Positions 15,167-23,253 of a DNA stretch of 39,342 nucleotides are shown piece by piece. Every line of letters starts with the position of its first letter. The stretch's first letter is position 1. The notes below the pieces were generated by a model. It searched no databases, had not been told where the DNA came from, and saw only the letters and a list, made by a program, of their open reading frames with translations. The position numbers and the translations under genes were made by a program. Origin of the DNA: Thermodesulfobacteriota bacterium (lineage in GTDB: Bacteria; Desulfobacterota; DSM-4660; Desulfatiglandales; Desulfatiglandaceae); contig JANQDY010000014.1 in assembly GCA_028278625.1 (NCBI GenBank), forward strand, positions 1-39,342, given 5' to 3'.

Positions 15167-16711
15167 TCAAATAACACATTCGGTGGGAGACACCCTGGGA
15201 TTCTCTCTCATGTGCTCCAGGCGGTTCAAACCGTTGACAAAGGCTTTTGCGCTGGCGGTGATAATATCCGAGTCCGTCCCCTTGCCCAGGGCCACAAATC
15301 CGTTTTCCTGGAGTCGCGCCGTCACTTCACCTTGGGCATCCATTCCGCCGGTAATGGCATTGACGGAAAACCGCATCAGTTTTGCCGTGCTGTTGGTCAT
15401 TTTCACGATGGTGTTAAACGCCGCATCGATGGGGCCCACACCAAAACCGGCGCTTTGCACCTCTTCATCTCTGATTTTCAACTTCACGGTGGCGGTGGGC
15501 ACGGCCACCGTACCACTGACCACGTTGAGATACAAGAGCTCGTAGATATCCGGAACCCTCAGGATTTCTTCGGCCACCAGTGCCTCAATATCCTCTTCCA
15601 GGATCTCCTTCCGTTTGTCCGCCAGCTGTTTGAATTTGCCAAAGAGGTGGTTTAATTCTTTGCGGCTCAGTTCATACCCCATTTGATTGAGCCTGTCCTT
15701 AAAGGCATGACGCCCTGAGTGTTTTCCCATGACCATTCTGTTGCTTTTAAGCCCCACGGTTTCGGGACTCATGATTTCATAGGTCATGGGATTTTTGAGC
15801 ACGCCGTCCTGATGGATGCCCGCTTCATGGGCAAAGGCATTGGCACCTACAATGGCCTTGTTGGGTTGTACCACAATACCGGTAATCATGGAGATCAGCC
15901 GGCTGGTGGGATGAATCTCCCGCGTATTAACGCGGCTTTGCACACCCATTTGATCCTTTCGGGTAAAAAGGGCCATGACGATTTCTTCAAGGGACGTGTT
16001 CCCGGCCCGCTCACCAATACCGTTAACGGTCACCTCCGCCTGGCGGGCACCGGCACTGATTCCCGCCAGGGTGTTGGCCGTGGCCAGCCCCAGATCATTG
16101 TGACAGTGAACACTCATAATGGCCTTGTGGATATTGGGCGTGTGCTCCCGCACATATTTCACCAGCGCACCAAACTCTTCCGGCACCGCGTATCCCACGG
16201 TGTCGGGCAGGTTAATGGTGGTGGCGCCCGCCGCGATGGCCGCCTCAAATACGCGACAGAGAAAATCGCGGTCTGATCGGGTGCCGTCTTCGGTTGAAAA
16301 CTCAACGCTGTCACAAAGGCTCTTGGCGTATTTGACGCTCTCAACCGTCTCACGAATGACATCTTCACGGGACATTCTGAGTTTACACTCCATGTGGATA
16401 TCACTGGTGGCGATAAAGGTATGAATTCTGGGTGTCACCGCATCCCGAACAGCTCCCCAGGCCTGATCAATATCATTCTTGGCCGTTCTGGCAAGGCCGG
16501 CGATTTCCACCTTCTCTATCTTGTTGGCAATCAACTGCACCGACTCAAAATCGCCCGGCGACGAAGCAGGAAAACCCGCTTCCATCACATCGACCCCCAA
16601 TCTTTCCAACTGCATGGCGATTCTCAGTTTTTCGGCGCTGTTCATACTGGCGCCCGGAGACTGTTCCCCATCCCTCAAAGTGGTATCAAAGAAAATAACA
16701 CGATCTTCCAT
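15167..16711 (-). CDS. leuA: 2-Isopropylmalate synthase
   Basis: LeuA, 514 residues, condenses acetyl-CoA with 2-oxoisovalerate in the first leucine-specific step. The TIM-barrel start FFDTTLRDGEQSPGASM, the metal-binding SVHCHNDLGLATAN and the NGIGERAGN block are intact. The C-terminal LeuA dimer domain, the site of leucine feedback, is present from about residue 390 and contains GFGVGPIDAAFN. The ATG follows AAGGAG at 9 bases. It lies after a 186-base spacer that carries a small ORF and a palindrome, and is followed at seven bases by leuC. Confidence 0.97.
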   Translation of the reverse strand: MEDRVIFFDTTLRDGEQSPGASMNSAEKLRIAMQLERLGVDVMEAGFPASSPGDFESVQLIANKIEKVEIAGLARTAKNDIDQAWGAVRDAVTPRIHTFIATSDIHMECKLRMSREDVIRETVESVKYAKSLCDSVEFSTEDGTRSDRDFLCRVFEAAIAAGATTINLPDTVGYAVPEEFGALVKYVREHTPNIHKAIMSVHCHNDLGLATANTLAGISAGARQAEVTVNGIGERAGNTSLEEIVMALFTRKDQMGVQSRVNTREIHPTSRLISMITGIVVQPNKAIVGANAFAHEAGIHQDGVLKNPMTYEIMSPETVGLKSNRMVMGKHSGRHAFKDRLNQMGYELSRKELNHLFGKFKQLADKRKEILEEDIEALVAEEILRVPDIYELLYLNVVSGTVAVPTATVKLKIRDEEVQSAGFGVGPIDAAFNTIVKMTNSTAKLMRFSVNAITGGMDAQGEVTARLQENGFVALGKGTDSDIITASAKAFVNGLNRLEHMRENPRVSPTECVI

Positions 16712-16750
16712 TTAATCTTCTCCTTATGGCAAAAATAACGCAATCAATCA

Positions 16751-16876
16751 TCACGACCATGAAATGGTCCGTTCAAAGTCCTTCGCACGTGATGTTGCCA
16801 TAAGGACCCTCCACAGATTCAAATCATATGATGAATCTGCGGCGAAAATCCTCCTGTTGATCCCAAGGGTTTCCAT
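16751..16876 (-). CDS. Small unassigned ORF between cimA and leuA (41 codons)
   Basis: An ATG at 16876, 21 bases past the cimA stop, follows a textbook AAAAAGGAG ribosome site at four bases spacing. The ORF runs 41 codons to a TGA at 16751. The product starts METLGINRRIFAADSS, ends RTISWS, and has five Arg, two Trp and no membrane segment. It is not enriched in branched-chain residues, so it does not look like a second leader peptide. I do not recognise it. The strong ribosome site and its place inside the operon argue that it is translated; conservation in relatives would decide. Confidence 0.45.
   Translation of the reverse strand: METLGINRRIFAADSSYDLNLWRVLMATSRAKDFERTISWS
16814..16839 (-). 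other. Palindrome in the cimA-leuA spacer
   Basis: Eight-base arms cagattca (16814-16821) and tgaatctg (16832-16839) enclose a shorter palindrome, tcatatga. It lies inside the small ORF and has no T tract. It could be an RNA hairpin or a protein-binding site. Confidence 0.4.
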
Positions 16877-16897
16877 GGTACTCCTTTTTCAAATCCT

Positions 16898-18475
16898 TTA
16901 CTCTGATTGCCCCGATTCTTTCAGCAATTTGTATTGTATGCTGTCAACAAGGGCCTGCCAACTGGCTTCAATGACATTTTCCGACACACCGATGGTTGAC
17001 CAGATCTCCCGTTTATCCCTCGTTTCAATCTGAACCCGCACTTTTGCGGCTGTGGCATCGCTTCCGTCAATAACGCGGACCTTGAAATCAACCAGTGCCA
17101 TTTCGCTGATCTGGGGAAAGAATTTATTGAGCGCCTTTCTGAGGGCATTGTCCAGGGCATTCACCGGTCCGTCCCCTTCCGCCGCGGTTATCTCATGTTC
17201 ATCACCCACTGCTATTTTGATGGTCGCCTGGGATGATCCGGACCCGTCCCGATTCTTTTCCGTGGTCACCCGCAGGGACTCCAGTGAAAAAGGTTCCATA
17301 AACTGGCCCGTTACTTTTTTCATGAGCAATTCCAAAGACCCTTCAGCCGCATCGAATTGGTATCCCTCATCCTCAAGGCGTTTGATTTCCTGGACGATCT
17401 TTTCGCTGTCAAAACCGTTCCCACCCAGCTTGATGCCCATTTCCTCCGATTTGAAATCGATATTGCTCTTGCCCGAAAGATCCGATACCAGAACTCGACG
17501 GCGGTTGCCAACCTGTTCGGGAGGAATATGTTCGTAGGCTTTGGGCAGCTTCAAAACGGCACTCACGTGCACCCCCCCTTTATGGGCAAAAGCGCTTTTT
17601 CCCACAAATGGACGCTGTTTTTGAGGTGGGATATTGGCAATTTCACTGACAAACCGCGACAGTTCAGTCAATTGCCGCACACTCTTTTCAGACATGCACG
17701 GGTAGCCCAGCTTAAAATGGAGATTTCCCACAACGCTGATGAGATCCGCATTGCCGCAACGCTCTCCATATCCATTGATGGTACCCTGCACCATTTTCGC
17801 ACCCGCTTGAACCGACACAATGGAATTCGCCACCGCCAGGCCACAGTCATTGTGGGTATGAATCCCCAATGGCCGCTGGCAAAAGCCATTGACCCGTGTC
17901 ACGATGTCATTCACCTGGTCGGACATGCTGCCGCCGTTGGTATCACACAACACGATGAAATCCGCTCCCCCGGCTTCCGCCGCACCAAGGGCTTTGAGTG
18001 CATATTCGGGGTTATTCTTGTAACCGTCAAAGAAGTGTTCCGCATCGAAAATGACACGACGATCTTGGTTTTTGAGATACGCGACCGTGTCCTCGATCAT
18101 GAACAGGTTTTCATCCAGGGAAACCTCCAGGATTTGGGTGGCGTGAAGGTCCCATGTTTTACCAAAAATCGCCACGGTTTCCGTTTCGGTTTTGAGAAGC
18201 GATTGAATGTTCTCATCTTCCTCCGCTCGGTTCCGGGGGTGGCGAGTGCTGCAAAATGCGGTCAAACGGGCATTTTTGAAATCGATCTCCTTTGCCAGCT
18301 CAAAAAAGCGGGCGTCTTTTGGATTGCTTCCGGGCCACCCGCCTTCAATATAATGGATTCCGAAATCATCCAGCTTTCGCGCAATTCTCACCTTGTCTTC
18401 CGCGGAAAGGGTCACTTCTTCTCCCTGCGTGCCGTCACGGAGTGTGGTATCGTAGATGAAGATTTCTTCTGCCAT
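16898..18475 (-). CDS. cimA: (R)-Citramalate synthase
   Basis: CimA, 525 residues, condenses acetyl-CoA with pyruvate, opening the threonine-independent route to 2-oxobutyrate and isoleucine. It belongs to the LeuA superfamily: YDTTLRDGTQGEEV at the N terminus, metal-binding GIHTHNDCGLAVAN near residue 205 and NGYGERCGNADL near 233. The EGGWPGSNPKD block and long C-terminal domain match CimA of the Geobacter/Leptospira type rather than LeuA, homocitrate synthase or NifV. The ATG follows GGAG at seven bases. It is the first structural gene of the operon, 65 bases past an attenuator hairpin. A real LeuA lies downstream, so the roles are separable. Confidence 0.93.
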   Translation of the reverse strand: MAEEIFIYDTTLRDGTQGEEVTLSAEDKVRIARKLDDFGIHYIEGGWPGSNPKDARFFELAKEIDFKNARLTAFCSTRHPRNRAEEDENIQSLLKTETETVAIFGKTWDLHATQILEVSLDENLFMIEDTVAYLKNQDRRVIFDAEHFFDGYKNNPEYALKALGAAEAGGADFIVLCDTNGGSMSDQVNDIVTRVNGFCQRPLGIHTHNDCGLAVANSIVSVQAGAKMVQGTINGYGERCGNADLISVVGNLHFKLGYPCMSEKSVRQLTELSRFVSEIANIPPQKQRPFVGKSAFAHKGGVHVSAVLKLPKAYEHIPPEQVGNRRRVLVSDLSGKSNIDFKSEEMGIKLGGNGFDSEKIVQEIKRLEDEGYQFDAAEGSLELLMKKVTGQFMEPFSLESLRVTTEKNRDGSGSSQATIKIAVGDEHEITAAEGDGPVNALDNALRKALNKFFPQISEMALVDFKVRVIDGSDATAAKVRVQIETRDKREIWSTIGVSENVIEASWQALVDSIQYKLLKESGQSE

Positions 18476-18540
18476 GGTCTTTCTCCAGTTCTGATTCAGA
18501 ATCCTCTAATACTTCTGCTTATTGCTTCTGTTGCGTCTCC

Positions 18541-18575
18541 AAAAAAAAACCGTTATCAGGAGAACCTGATAACGG
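18541..18575 (-). terminator. Attenuator hairpin of the cim-leu-ilv operon (segments 3:4)
   Basis: On the minus strand ccgttatcagg (18575-18565), loop ttct, then cctgataacgg (18560-18550) form a perfect 11-bp stem followed at once by nine Ts (18549-18541). It lies between the leader ORF and cimA, so it acts on the operon's own leader transcript. Confidence 0.92.
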
Positions 18576-18692
18576 CTGGGAGAAAATCTGTTTGGGTTGC
18601 TAGGTCATTATCAGGTCATGGCTTTTGGTCGTCCCGACCAGAAGCAGGAGAAGCAACAAGGATACGACGATCCCTGCTGCGCTGATAATGAC
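18565..18692 (-). promoter_or_regulatory. Alternative pairing segments of the attenuator (1:2 and 2:3)
   Basis: Segment 1 (18692-18682, gtcattatcag, leader codons 10-13) is perfectly complementary over 11 bases to segment 2 (18614-18604, ctgataatgac, codons 36-39). Segment 2 can instead pair with segment 3 (18574-18565) over ten base pairs with one G-U, cctgataatg with cgttatcagg, which would destroy the terminator. A small extra hairpin, tggtcg-gga-cgacca, lies at 18626-18640. This is the full set of pairings needed for ribosome-controlled attenuation. Confidence 0.85.
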
Positions 18693-18719
18693 GATAATGT
18701 TGTTGGGTGTTGCAACCAT
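18600..18719 (-). CDS. Branched-chain amino acid leader peptide
   Basis: A 39-codon ORF from ATG at 18719 to TAG at 18600. It holds 6 Ile, 5 Val and 8 Leu codons, that is 19 of 39, including the run NNIIVIIS (codons 6-13), GIVVS (16-20) and seven consecutive Leu codons (21-27). It ends in SHDLIMT, whose last codons form segment 2 of the attenuator. This is the pattern of ilv/leu leader peptides: stalling at hungry Ile or Leu codons would free segment 2 to form the antiterminator, while finishing translation would cover it and let the terminator form. The ribosome site is weak. On sequence alone it might pass for a one-helix membrane peptide, but the flanking RNA structure argues against that. 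Confidence 0.87.
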   Translation of the reverse strand: MVATPNNIIVIISAAGIVVSLLLLLLLVGTTKSHDLIMT

Positions 18720-18766
18720 TTTGTAAACGGGCCCAAAAGTCAGGCAATTGATTTATATACGCCGGA

Positions 18767-18795
18767 GTATTAAGTGAACCGGATCTATTTGTCAA
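18767..18795 (-). promoter_or_regulatory. Promoter of the cim-leu-ilv leader and operon
   Basis: On the minus strand a perfect TTGACA (18795-18790) is followed after 17 bases by taatac (18772-18767), or after 18 by aatact with four matches. Transcription would start near 18760, about 40 bases before the leader peptide start. The -10 box is only fair. Confidence 0.6.
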
Positions 18796-18836
18796 GTCTT
18801 TTTTGTGTTACCATAAAAGCTCGCTGAAAAAGCCTT

Positions 18837-18863
18837 TTGACAAAACCATCCATATTATATAGG
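18837..18863 (+). promoter_or_regulatory. Candidate promoter of the radical SAM gene
   Basis: TTGACA (18837-18842) followed after 15 bases by tatagg (18858-18863), in a very AT-rich stretch. Spacing is short, so confidence is modest. It lies back to back with the leader promoter 42 bases away. Confidence 0.4.
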
Positions 18864-18920
18864 GGTATGGTGCCTCAGGGTCTTTGGCAAAAATCAAGTG
18901 TGCGGGATGCCACCGGATCA

Positions 18921-20606
18921 ATGAAAATTCTCCTCATATACCCCCCGTTTCTGGAAGCGAGAGTCCACGAAGAAGAGGTGGCGGTGCCACCTTTGGGCCT
19001 TTATTACGTGGGAGCCCTGTTGAAAGAACGGGGGTATGATGTGGAAGTATTGAACTGGGCCCGCCAGGAAGACCTTTCAGAAACCGTGGGCCGGGTCATC
19101 AGCCAAAAGAAACCTGAAATTATCGGTTTTTCAGTGCTTCAGGCCAACCGATGGGGCGCCCTTCAAATCGCGGAGATGGCCAAAACCCTTCTCCCTGATG
19201 TCACCGTGATTTTTGGGGGGATCGGCCCCACCTTTCTATGGAAGCATTTCCTCACACATTTCCATCAGGTCGATTTTTGCGTTATTGGTGAAGGGGAATA
19301 CCCTTTTTTGGCGCTTGTCAAGGCCATTGAAGCGGGAAACCCTGAAAAGCTCAAATCCATCAAGGGCATCGCTTTTCGGTCAAATGAGCGACCCATGAAG
19401 ACCCTTCCGTCCAATCCCGTAAAAAACCTGGATGACCTTCCCGTTCCATCGAAATATTTTGCGTATCAGCATGTGGCTTTCACTCGCGGTTGCCCGGCCA
19501 ACTGCACTTTTTGCGGCTCACCCAAATTCTGGGGTCATCGGGTAAGATTTCATTCCGCGGCCTACTTCGTCAACCAGCTGATCCACCTCTATGAAAAAGG
19601 GATCGATTTTTTCTACTTCTCGGATGATACCTTTCTGATCAACAAAAGGCGGGTTATTGATATCTGCAAAAAGATTATTGATGCGGGCCTTAAAATAACC
19701 TGGTTTGCCATCTCCCGGGTAGACCTGGTGGACGAAGAAGTCCTCAGGTGGATGCGGCTGGCCGGGTGTACCCAGATCAGTTACGGCGTGGAAAGCGGTT
19801 CAGAGAGCATAAGAGAATTCCTGAACAAAAAGATCAAATCCGAAGAGATCGAAAATGCTTTTCAGCTGACCACCCGATACGGCATTTTGGCCCGGGCCTA
19901 TTTCATCTACGGATCACCCGGTGAAACCATCATTACCATCCAGGAGACCATTGACCTGATCCATCGCATCAAACCCTTGGCAACCATCTTCTACATTCTG
20001 GACATTTTTCCGGGAACAACCCTCTATGACATGTTTTTGGAGCGTTCCGGACAGAATGACGACATATGGCTCCAGAAGATCGAAGACATCCTCTATTTTG
20101 AAACGGACCCCCAGTTAACTGAAAAAATGATACTTGATTTCGGCAGGAAGCTGAGGCTGGCATTTCACGAAGCGCTGCCCGACTTTGCAGCTGCCATTGA
20201 ACTGACGGAAGAAGAGGACTTCCGGGAATCAAACGCTGATTTTCTTTCAAGGCTCGCCATGACCTTCAGCCACGGCGACTATGCCAGAATTGAAGCAATT
20301 CCCCGAAAAGATGAAACCGCGGAACACCTCTTCAGAAAATCCCTTGGTTATGCACCCAACGGGCGGGCCTACCTGGGGCTTGCCATGATGAAACAACGCC
20401 AGGGCGCCTTTCGTGCATCGGTCACTCTTCTTGATGAGGGGTTGGCCGTATTTCCAGAAAACGATCAACTGAAACTGTGTAAAGGGATCAGCCTCATGAA
20501 CCTTGGAGATTTTAAAAGGGCGCTCACGAGCTTCGAAAGCATTCGTGATAAAAGGCAGGCGGAACCGTATATGAATGAGTGCCTAAAAATGATTGGAACA
20601 AAATGA
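18921..20606 (+). CDS. B12-binding-domain radical SAM protein with C-terminal TPR-like region
   Basis: A 561-residue protein. Residues 1-140 form a cobalamin-binding-type domain (MKILLIYPP, then PPLGLYYVGALLKERGYDVE), without the DxHxxG base-off motif, as is common in this group. The radical SAM core follows with CxxxCxxC at Cys191, Cys195 and Cys198 (RGCPANCTFCG), which binds the [4Fe-4S] cluster that cleaves S-adenosylmethionine. The last 100 or so residues read as TPR-like helices. The start is the ATG at 18921, where family homology begins; codons back to 18837 cover the promoter. Members methylate or rearrange varied substrates, so the reaction cannot be named. It stands alone and converges on the regulator gene six bases beyond. 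Confidence 0.85.
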   Translation: MKILLIYPPFLEARVHEEEVAVPPLGLYYVGALLKERGYDVEVLNWARQEDLSETVGRVISQKKPEIIGFSVLQANRWGALQIAEMAKTLLPDVTVIFGGIGPTFLWKHFLTHFHQVDFCVIGEGEYPFLALVKAIEAGNPEKLKSIKGIAFRSNERPMKTLPSNPVKNLDDLPVPSKYFAYQHVAFTRGCPANCTFCGSPKFWGHRVRFHSAAYFVNQLIHLYEKGIDFFYFSDDTFLINKRRVIDICKKIIDAGLKITWFAISRVDLVDEEVLRWMRLAGCTQISYGVESGSESIREFLNKKIKSEEIENAFQLTTRYGILARAYFIYGSPGETIITIQETIDLIHRIKPLATIFYILDIFPGTTLYDMFLERSGQNDDIWLQKIEDILYFETDPQLTEKMILDFGRKLRLAFHEALPDFAAAIELTEEEDFRESNADFLSRLAMTFSHGDYARIEAIPRKDETAEHLFRKSLGYAPNGRAYLGLAMMKQRQGAFRASVTLLDEGLAVFPENDQLKLCKGISLMNLGDFKRALTSFESIRDKRQAEPYMNECLKMIGTK

Positions 20607-20612
20607 AGGGGA

Positions 20613-21986
20613 TCACATCTTGTCGAGCCTGTAACGGAGGGAACGGAGGTTGATGCCCAGAAGTTCCGCGGCCCGCTGTTTCGACCCCTGGGCCATTTTC
20701 ATTGCCTCTTCCACGTATCGCTTTTCGATTTCCGCCATCACTTCATCCAGTTTGATCCCTTTTGGATCGAGGGTGGTTTCCGGGCCCACGCGAGAGGCTT
20801 CGCCCTCCGTCCGCAGGTTGGACAGCGTCAAGCTTCCGGGCAGAACGATATTGGAGGTTTCAAGGGCCACGCTTCTTTCCACGATGTTCTCCAATTCCCT
20901 CACATTGCCGGGGAAAGTGTATTTTTCCAGGATACTCATGGCGTATGCGGAGATCTTTCCAATATCCTTGCCCATTTCCAGAGAATATTTTTCCAGGAAA
21001 TGCTGGGCCAAAAGAGGGATATCCCCTTCTCTGTCCCTCAGTGGGGGAATGTCAATGGAGATCACATTTAAGCGGAAGTAAAGGTCCTCCCTAAAATTAC
21101 CACTAATCACTTCCGCTTCAAGATTCTTATTGGTGGCGGCAATGAAACGGACATCCACGGTTTTCACATCGGTGCAACCCACGGCCGTAAAGGTCCGGTC
21201 CTGAATCACCCGCAACAGTTTTACCTGGATCACCGGCGAGAGTTCGCCGATCTCATCCAGAAAGACCGTTCCCCCGTCAGCCACGCCGAACAACCCTTCC
21301 TTGTCCGCCATGGCACCGGTAAAGGCACCCTTTTTGAATCCGAACAGCTCGCTCTCAATCAGATTCTCGGGAATCCCGGCGCAATTAATGACCACGATGG
21401 GCCTCTCCTTGCGCTGGCTCAGCTTATGAATGGCGCGTGCCACCAGCTCTTTTCCCGTACCGCTTTCACCGGTAATCAAGATGTTGGTCCGGGTCCCTGA
21501 AACCCGCTTGATAAGATCGTATACTTTCTGCATCTGCGGGCTCTCACCGACCAGAGACCCGAAATGAAGTGTTTCTTTCGGGGAGGATGCATCCGCTTTG
21601 GCGGCGGACCGGCCGGACGCCAATGCCTCCGTTATAATGCGCTTGAAGTCATGGACCTTGAAGGGTTTCGGTATATAGTCATAGGCCCCTTCTTTCATGG
21701 CTTCAACGGCCGTTTCAGCGGTGGCAAAAGCGGAAATCAGAATAACCACCGTGCCGGGATTCACGCGCTTGACTTTTTTGAGCACACCCAAACCGTCGAT
21801 GGTTTTCATGCGAATGTCCGTAATGACCAGGTCGAAGGACGCCTTTTCCAGGATGTGAACCGCTTCTTCTCCGTCCCTGGCGGATACCGTCTGGTACCCT
21901 TCCTTGGCCAGCATGATTTCCAGAAACTCGCGCATGCTCTGCTCGTCATCAACGACGAGGATTCTAGCTGCTTCGCCGGTAGACAA
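20613..21986 (-). CDS. Sigma-54-dependent response regulator, NtrC family
   Basis: A 457-residue three-domain activator. The receiver domain (residues 1-120) has the acidic pair in VVDDE and the phosphoacceptor Asp57 in ITDIRM. The AAA+ domain has Walker A GESGTGKE, the sigma-54 contact loop GAFTGA and Walker B FLDEIGEL. A Fis-type helix-turn-helix closes the protein (GSKQRAAELLGINLRSLRYR). The start is taken as the TTG at 21986, five bases after GGAGG; no ATG is available. This overlaps the pyrC end by 23 bases, so it is coupled to pyrBC. No histidine kinase is in the window, so its signal and targets are unknown. Confidence 0.93.
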   Translation of the reverse strand: MSTGEAARILVVDDEQSMREFLEIMLAKEGYQTVSARDGEEAVHILEKASFDLVITDIRMKTIDGLGVLKKVKRVNPGTVVILISAFATAETAVEAMKEGAYDYIPKPFKVHDFKRIITEALASGRSAAKADASSPKETLHFGSLVGESPQMQKVYDLIKRVSGTRTNILITGESGTGKELVARAIHKLSQRKERPIVVINCAGIPENLIESELFGFKKGAFTGAMADKEGLFGVADGGTVFLDEIGELSPVIQVKLLRVIQDRTFTAVGCTDVKTVDVRFIAATNKNLEAEVISGNFREDLYFRLNVISIDIPPLRDREGDIPLLAQHFLEKYSLEMGKDIGKISAYAMSILEKYTFPGNVRELENIVERSVALETSNIVLPGSLTLSNLRTEGEASRVGPETTLDPKGIKLDEVMAEIEKRYVEEAMKMAQGSKQRAAELLGINLRSLRYRLDKM

Positions 21987-23253
21987 TCTTGCCTCCAACC
22001 ATTGTCAAATCACATCTGCCTTTCAGGGTCCTTCCCAAAAAAGGCGAGTTCTTGCTCTTTGAAAGGATGTCCTCTTCTTGGAAAATGTATTCGCACGCCA
22101 TGTCGACGATGGCCAGATCAGCTTTTTCTCCCTCTTTGATTTCACCGCCCGGAACATTCAGAAGCGCCGCGCCACTGCTTGAGAGTTTTGAAACGGCTTC
22201 CGGCAAGGTCATCACCCCTTCTCTCACCAGATCAAGGGTAAGCGGCAACGCCGTCTGAAGTCCGATCATGCCGAATGCGGCCCTGTCGAATTCCACCTCC
22301 TTTTCAAGCCTGTCATGGGGTGCATGGTCGGTGGCAATCACATCGATCACGCCGTCGGCCAATCCCTTCTTGATCAGGGCCACGTCTTCCCCGGTTCTCA
22401 GCGGCGGATTTACCTTGAATCGTGTATCGTAGCCCACCAATGATTCGTGGTTGAGGGTGAAGTAATGGGGAGCGGTCTCTGCCGTCACGGGAAGACCTTC
22501 GTCTTTGGCCCGTCGGATCAATTCAACGGAAACGCCGGTGCTCACATGAGCAATGTGAACAGGACAACCGGTCAGGCGGGCCAGGGAAATCTCCCTGTAA
22601 ACGAAAATATCTTCACTGGCACCGGCGGTCCCGGGCAAGCCGATCCGCGTGGAGACCTCCCCTTCATGCATCACGCCGCCCAGCGACAGGTTCGGGTCTT
22701 CACAATGGCTGATGACAGTCAATCCGCAATAATTGGCGTATTCAAGGGCCCGCCGCATGAGTTCACTGTTGATAACGGGAAACCCATCATCTGAAACACC
22801 GACGGCTCCCGCGGCGGCCAGTTCGCAGAAATCGACCAAAGCCTCCCCTTTCTGCCCCTTTGATATGGTGGCGATGGGATAAACCATGGCGCTACCGGCC
22901 CTTTTGCTCTGCTCCAGGATGAATTCGGTAACCGAACGACAATCATTGGGCGGCGCAGTGTTGGGCATGCAGGCGATGGCTGTATAGCCGCCGGCAGCGG
23001 CAGCCATTGTTCCGCTTGAGATGTCCTCCTTGTATTCGTAGCCGGGCTCTCTCAAATGCGTATGAACATCTATGAGACCGGGAACTATCACCTTGCCACC
23101 CGCGTCGATGGTCTCTTTTGCCGACGGCATTTCACCCGACGCCCCTTTCGGCAGAATACGGGCCACCTTGCCGTTTTCGATGATCAGATCTTTTTCTTCT
23201 ACCGTACCTTTACGGGGGTTAACCACTTCACCCCCTTTGATCGCTATTATCAC
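21964..23253 (-). CDS. pyrC: Dihydroorotase, type I
   Basis: PyrC, about 429 residues, cyclises carbamoyl aspartate to dihydroorotate in pyrimidine synthesis. It has the zinc motif [10 protein letters not shown] near residue 57, a histidine in SHCED, the HIAHVS block and the conserved ATDHAPHD near 300. The length and motifs fit the bacterial type I enzyme. The start is set at the GTG at 23253, eight bases after GGAGG; the TTG at 23268 would overlap that ribosome site. The gene overlaps the pyrB end by 26 bases and the regulator start by 23 bases, so the three genes form one coupled unit. Confidence 0.95.
   Translation of the reverse strand: MIIAIKGGEVVNPRKGTVEEKDLIIENGKVARILPKGASGEMPSAKETIDAGGKVIVPGLIDVHTHLREPGYEYKEDISSGTMAAAAGGYTAIACMPNTAPPNDCRSVTEFILEQSKRAGSAMVYPIATISKGQKGEALVDFCELAAAGAVGVSDDGFPVINSELMRRALEYANYCGLTVISHCEDPNLSLGGVMHEGEVSTRIGLPGTAGASEDIFVYREISLARLTGCPVHIAHVSTGVSVELIRRAKDEGLPVTAETAPHYFTLNHESLVGYDTRFKVNPPLRTGEDVALIKKGLADGVIDVIATDHAPHDRLEKEVEFDRAAFGMIGLQTALPLTLDLVREGVMTLPEAVSKLSSSGAALLNVPGGEIKEGEKADLAIVDMACEYIFQEEDILSKSKNSPFLGRTLKGRCDLTMVGGKIVYRRSS

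Noticed and set aside
17357..18685. Long open frame on the plus strand opposite cimA (442 codons)
   Set aside because: It is antisense to a well-conserved enzyme, has no family features, and also runs across the attenuator; it is a shadow of cimA codon bias.
18837..18920. N-terminal extension of the radical SAM gene from a TTG at 18837
   Set aside because: The TTG is the first half of a TTGACA promoter box, and the added residues have no family homology; the ATG at 18921 starts the conserved domain.
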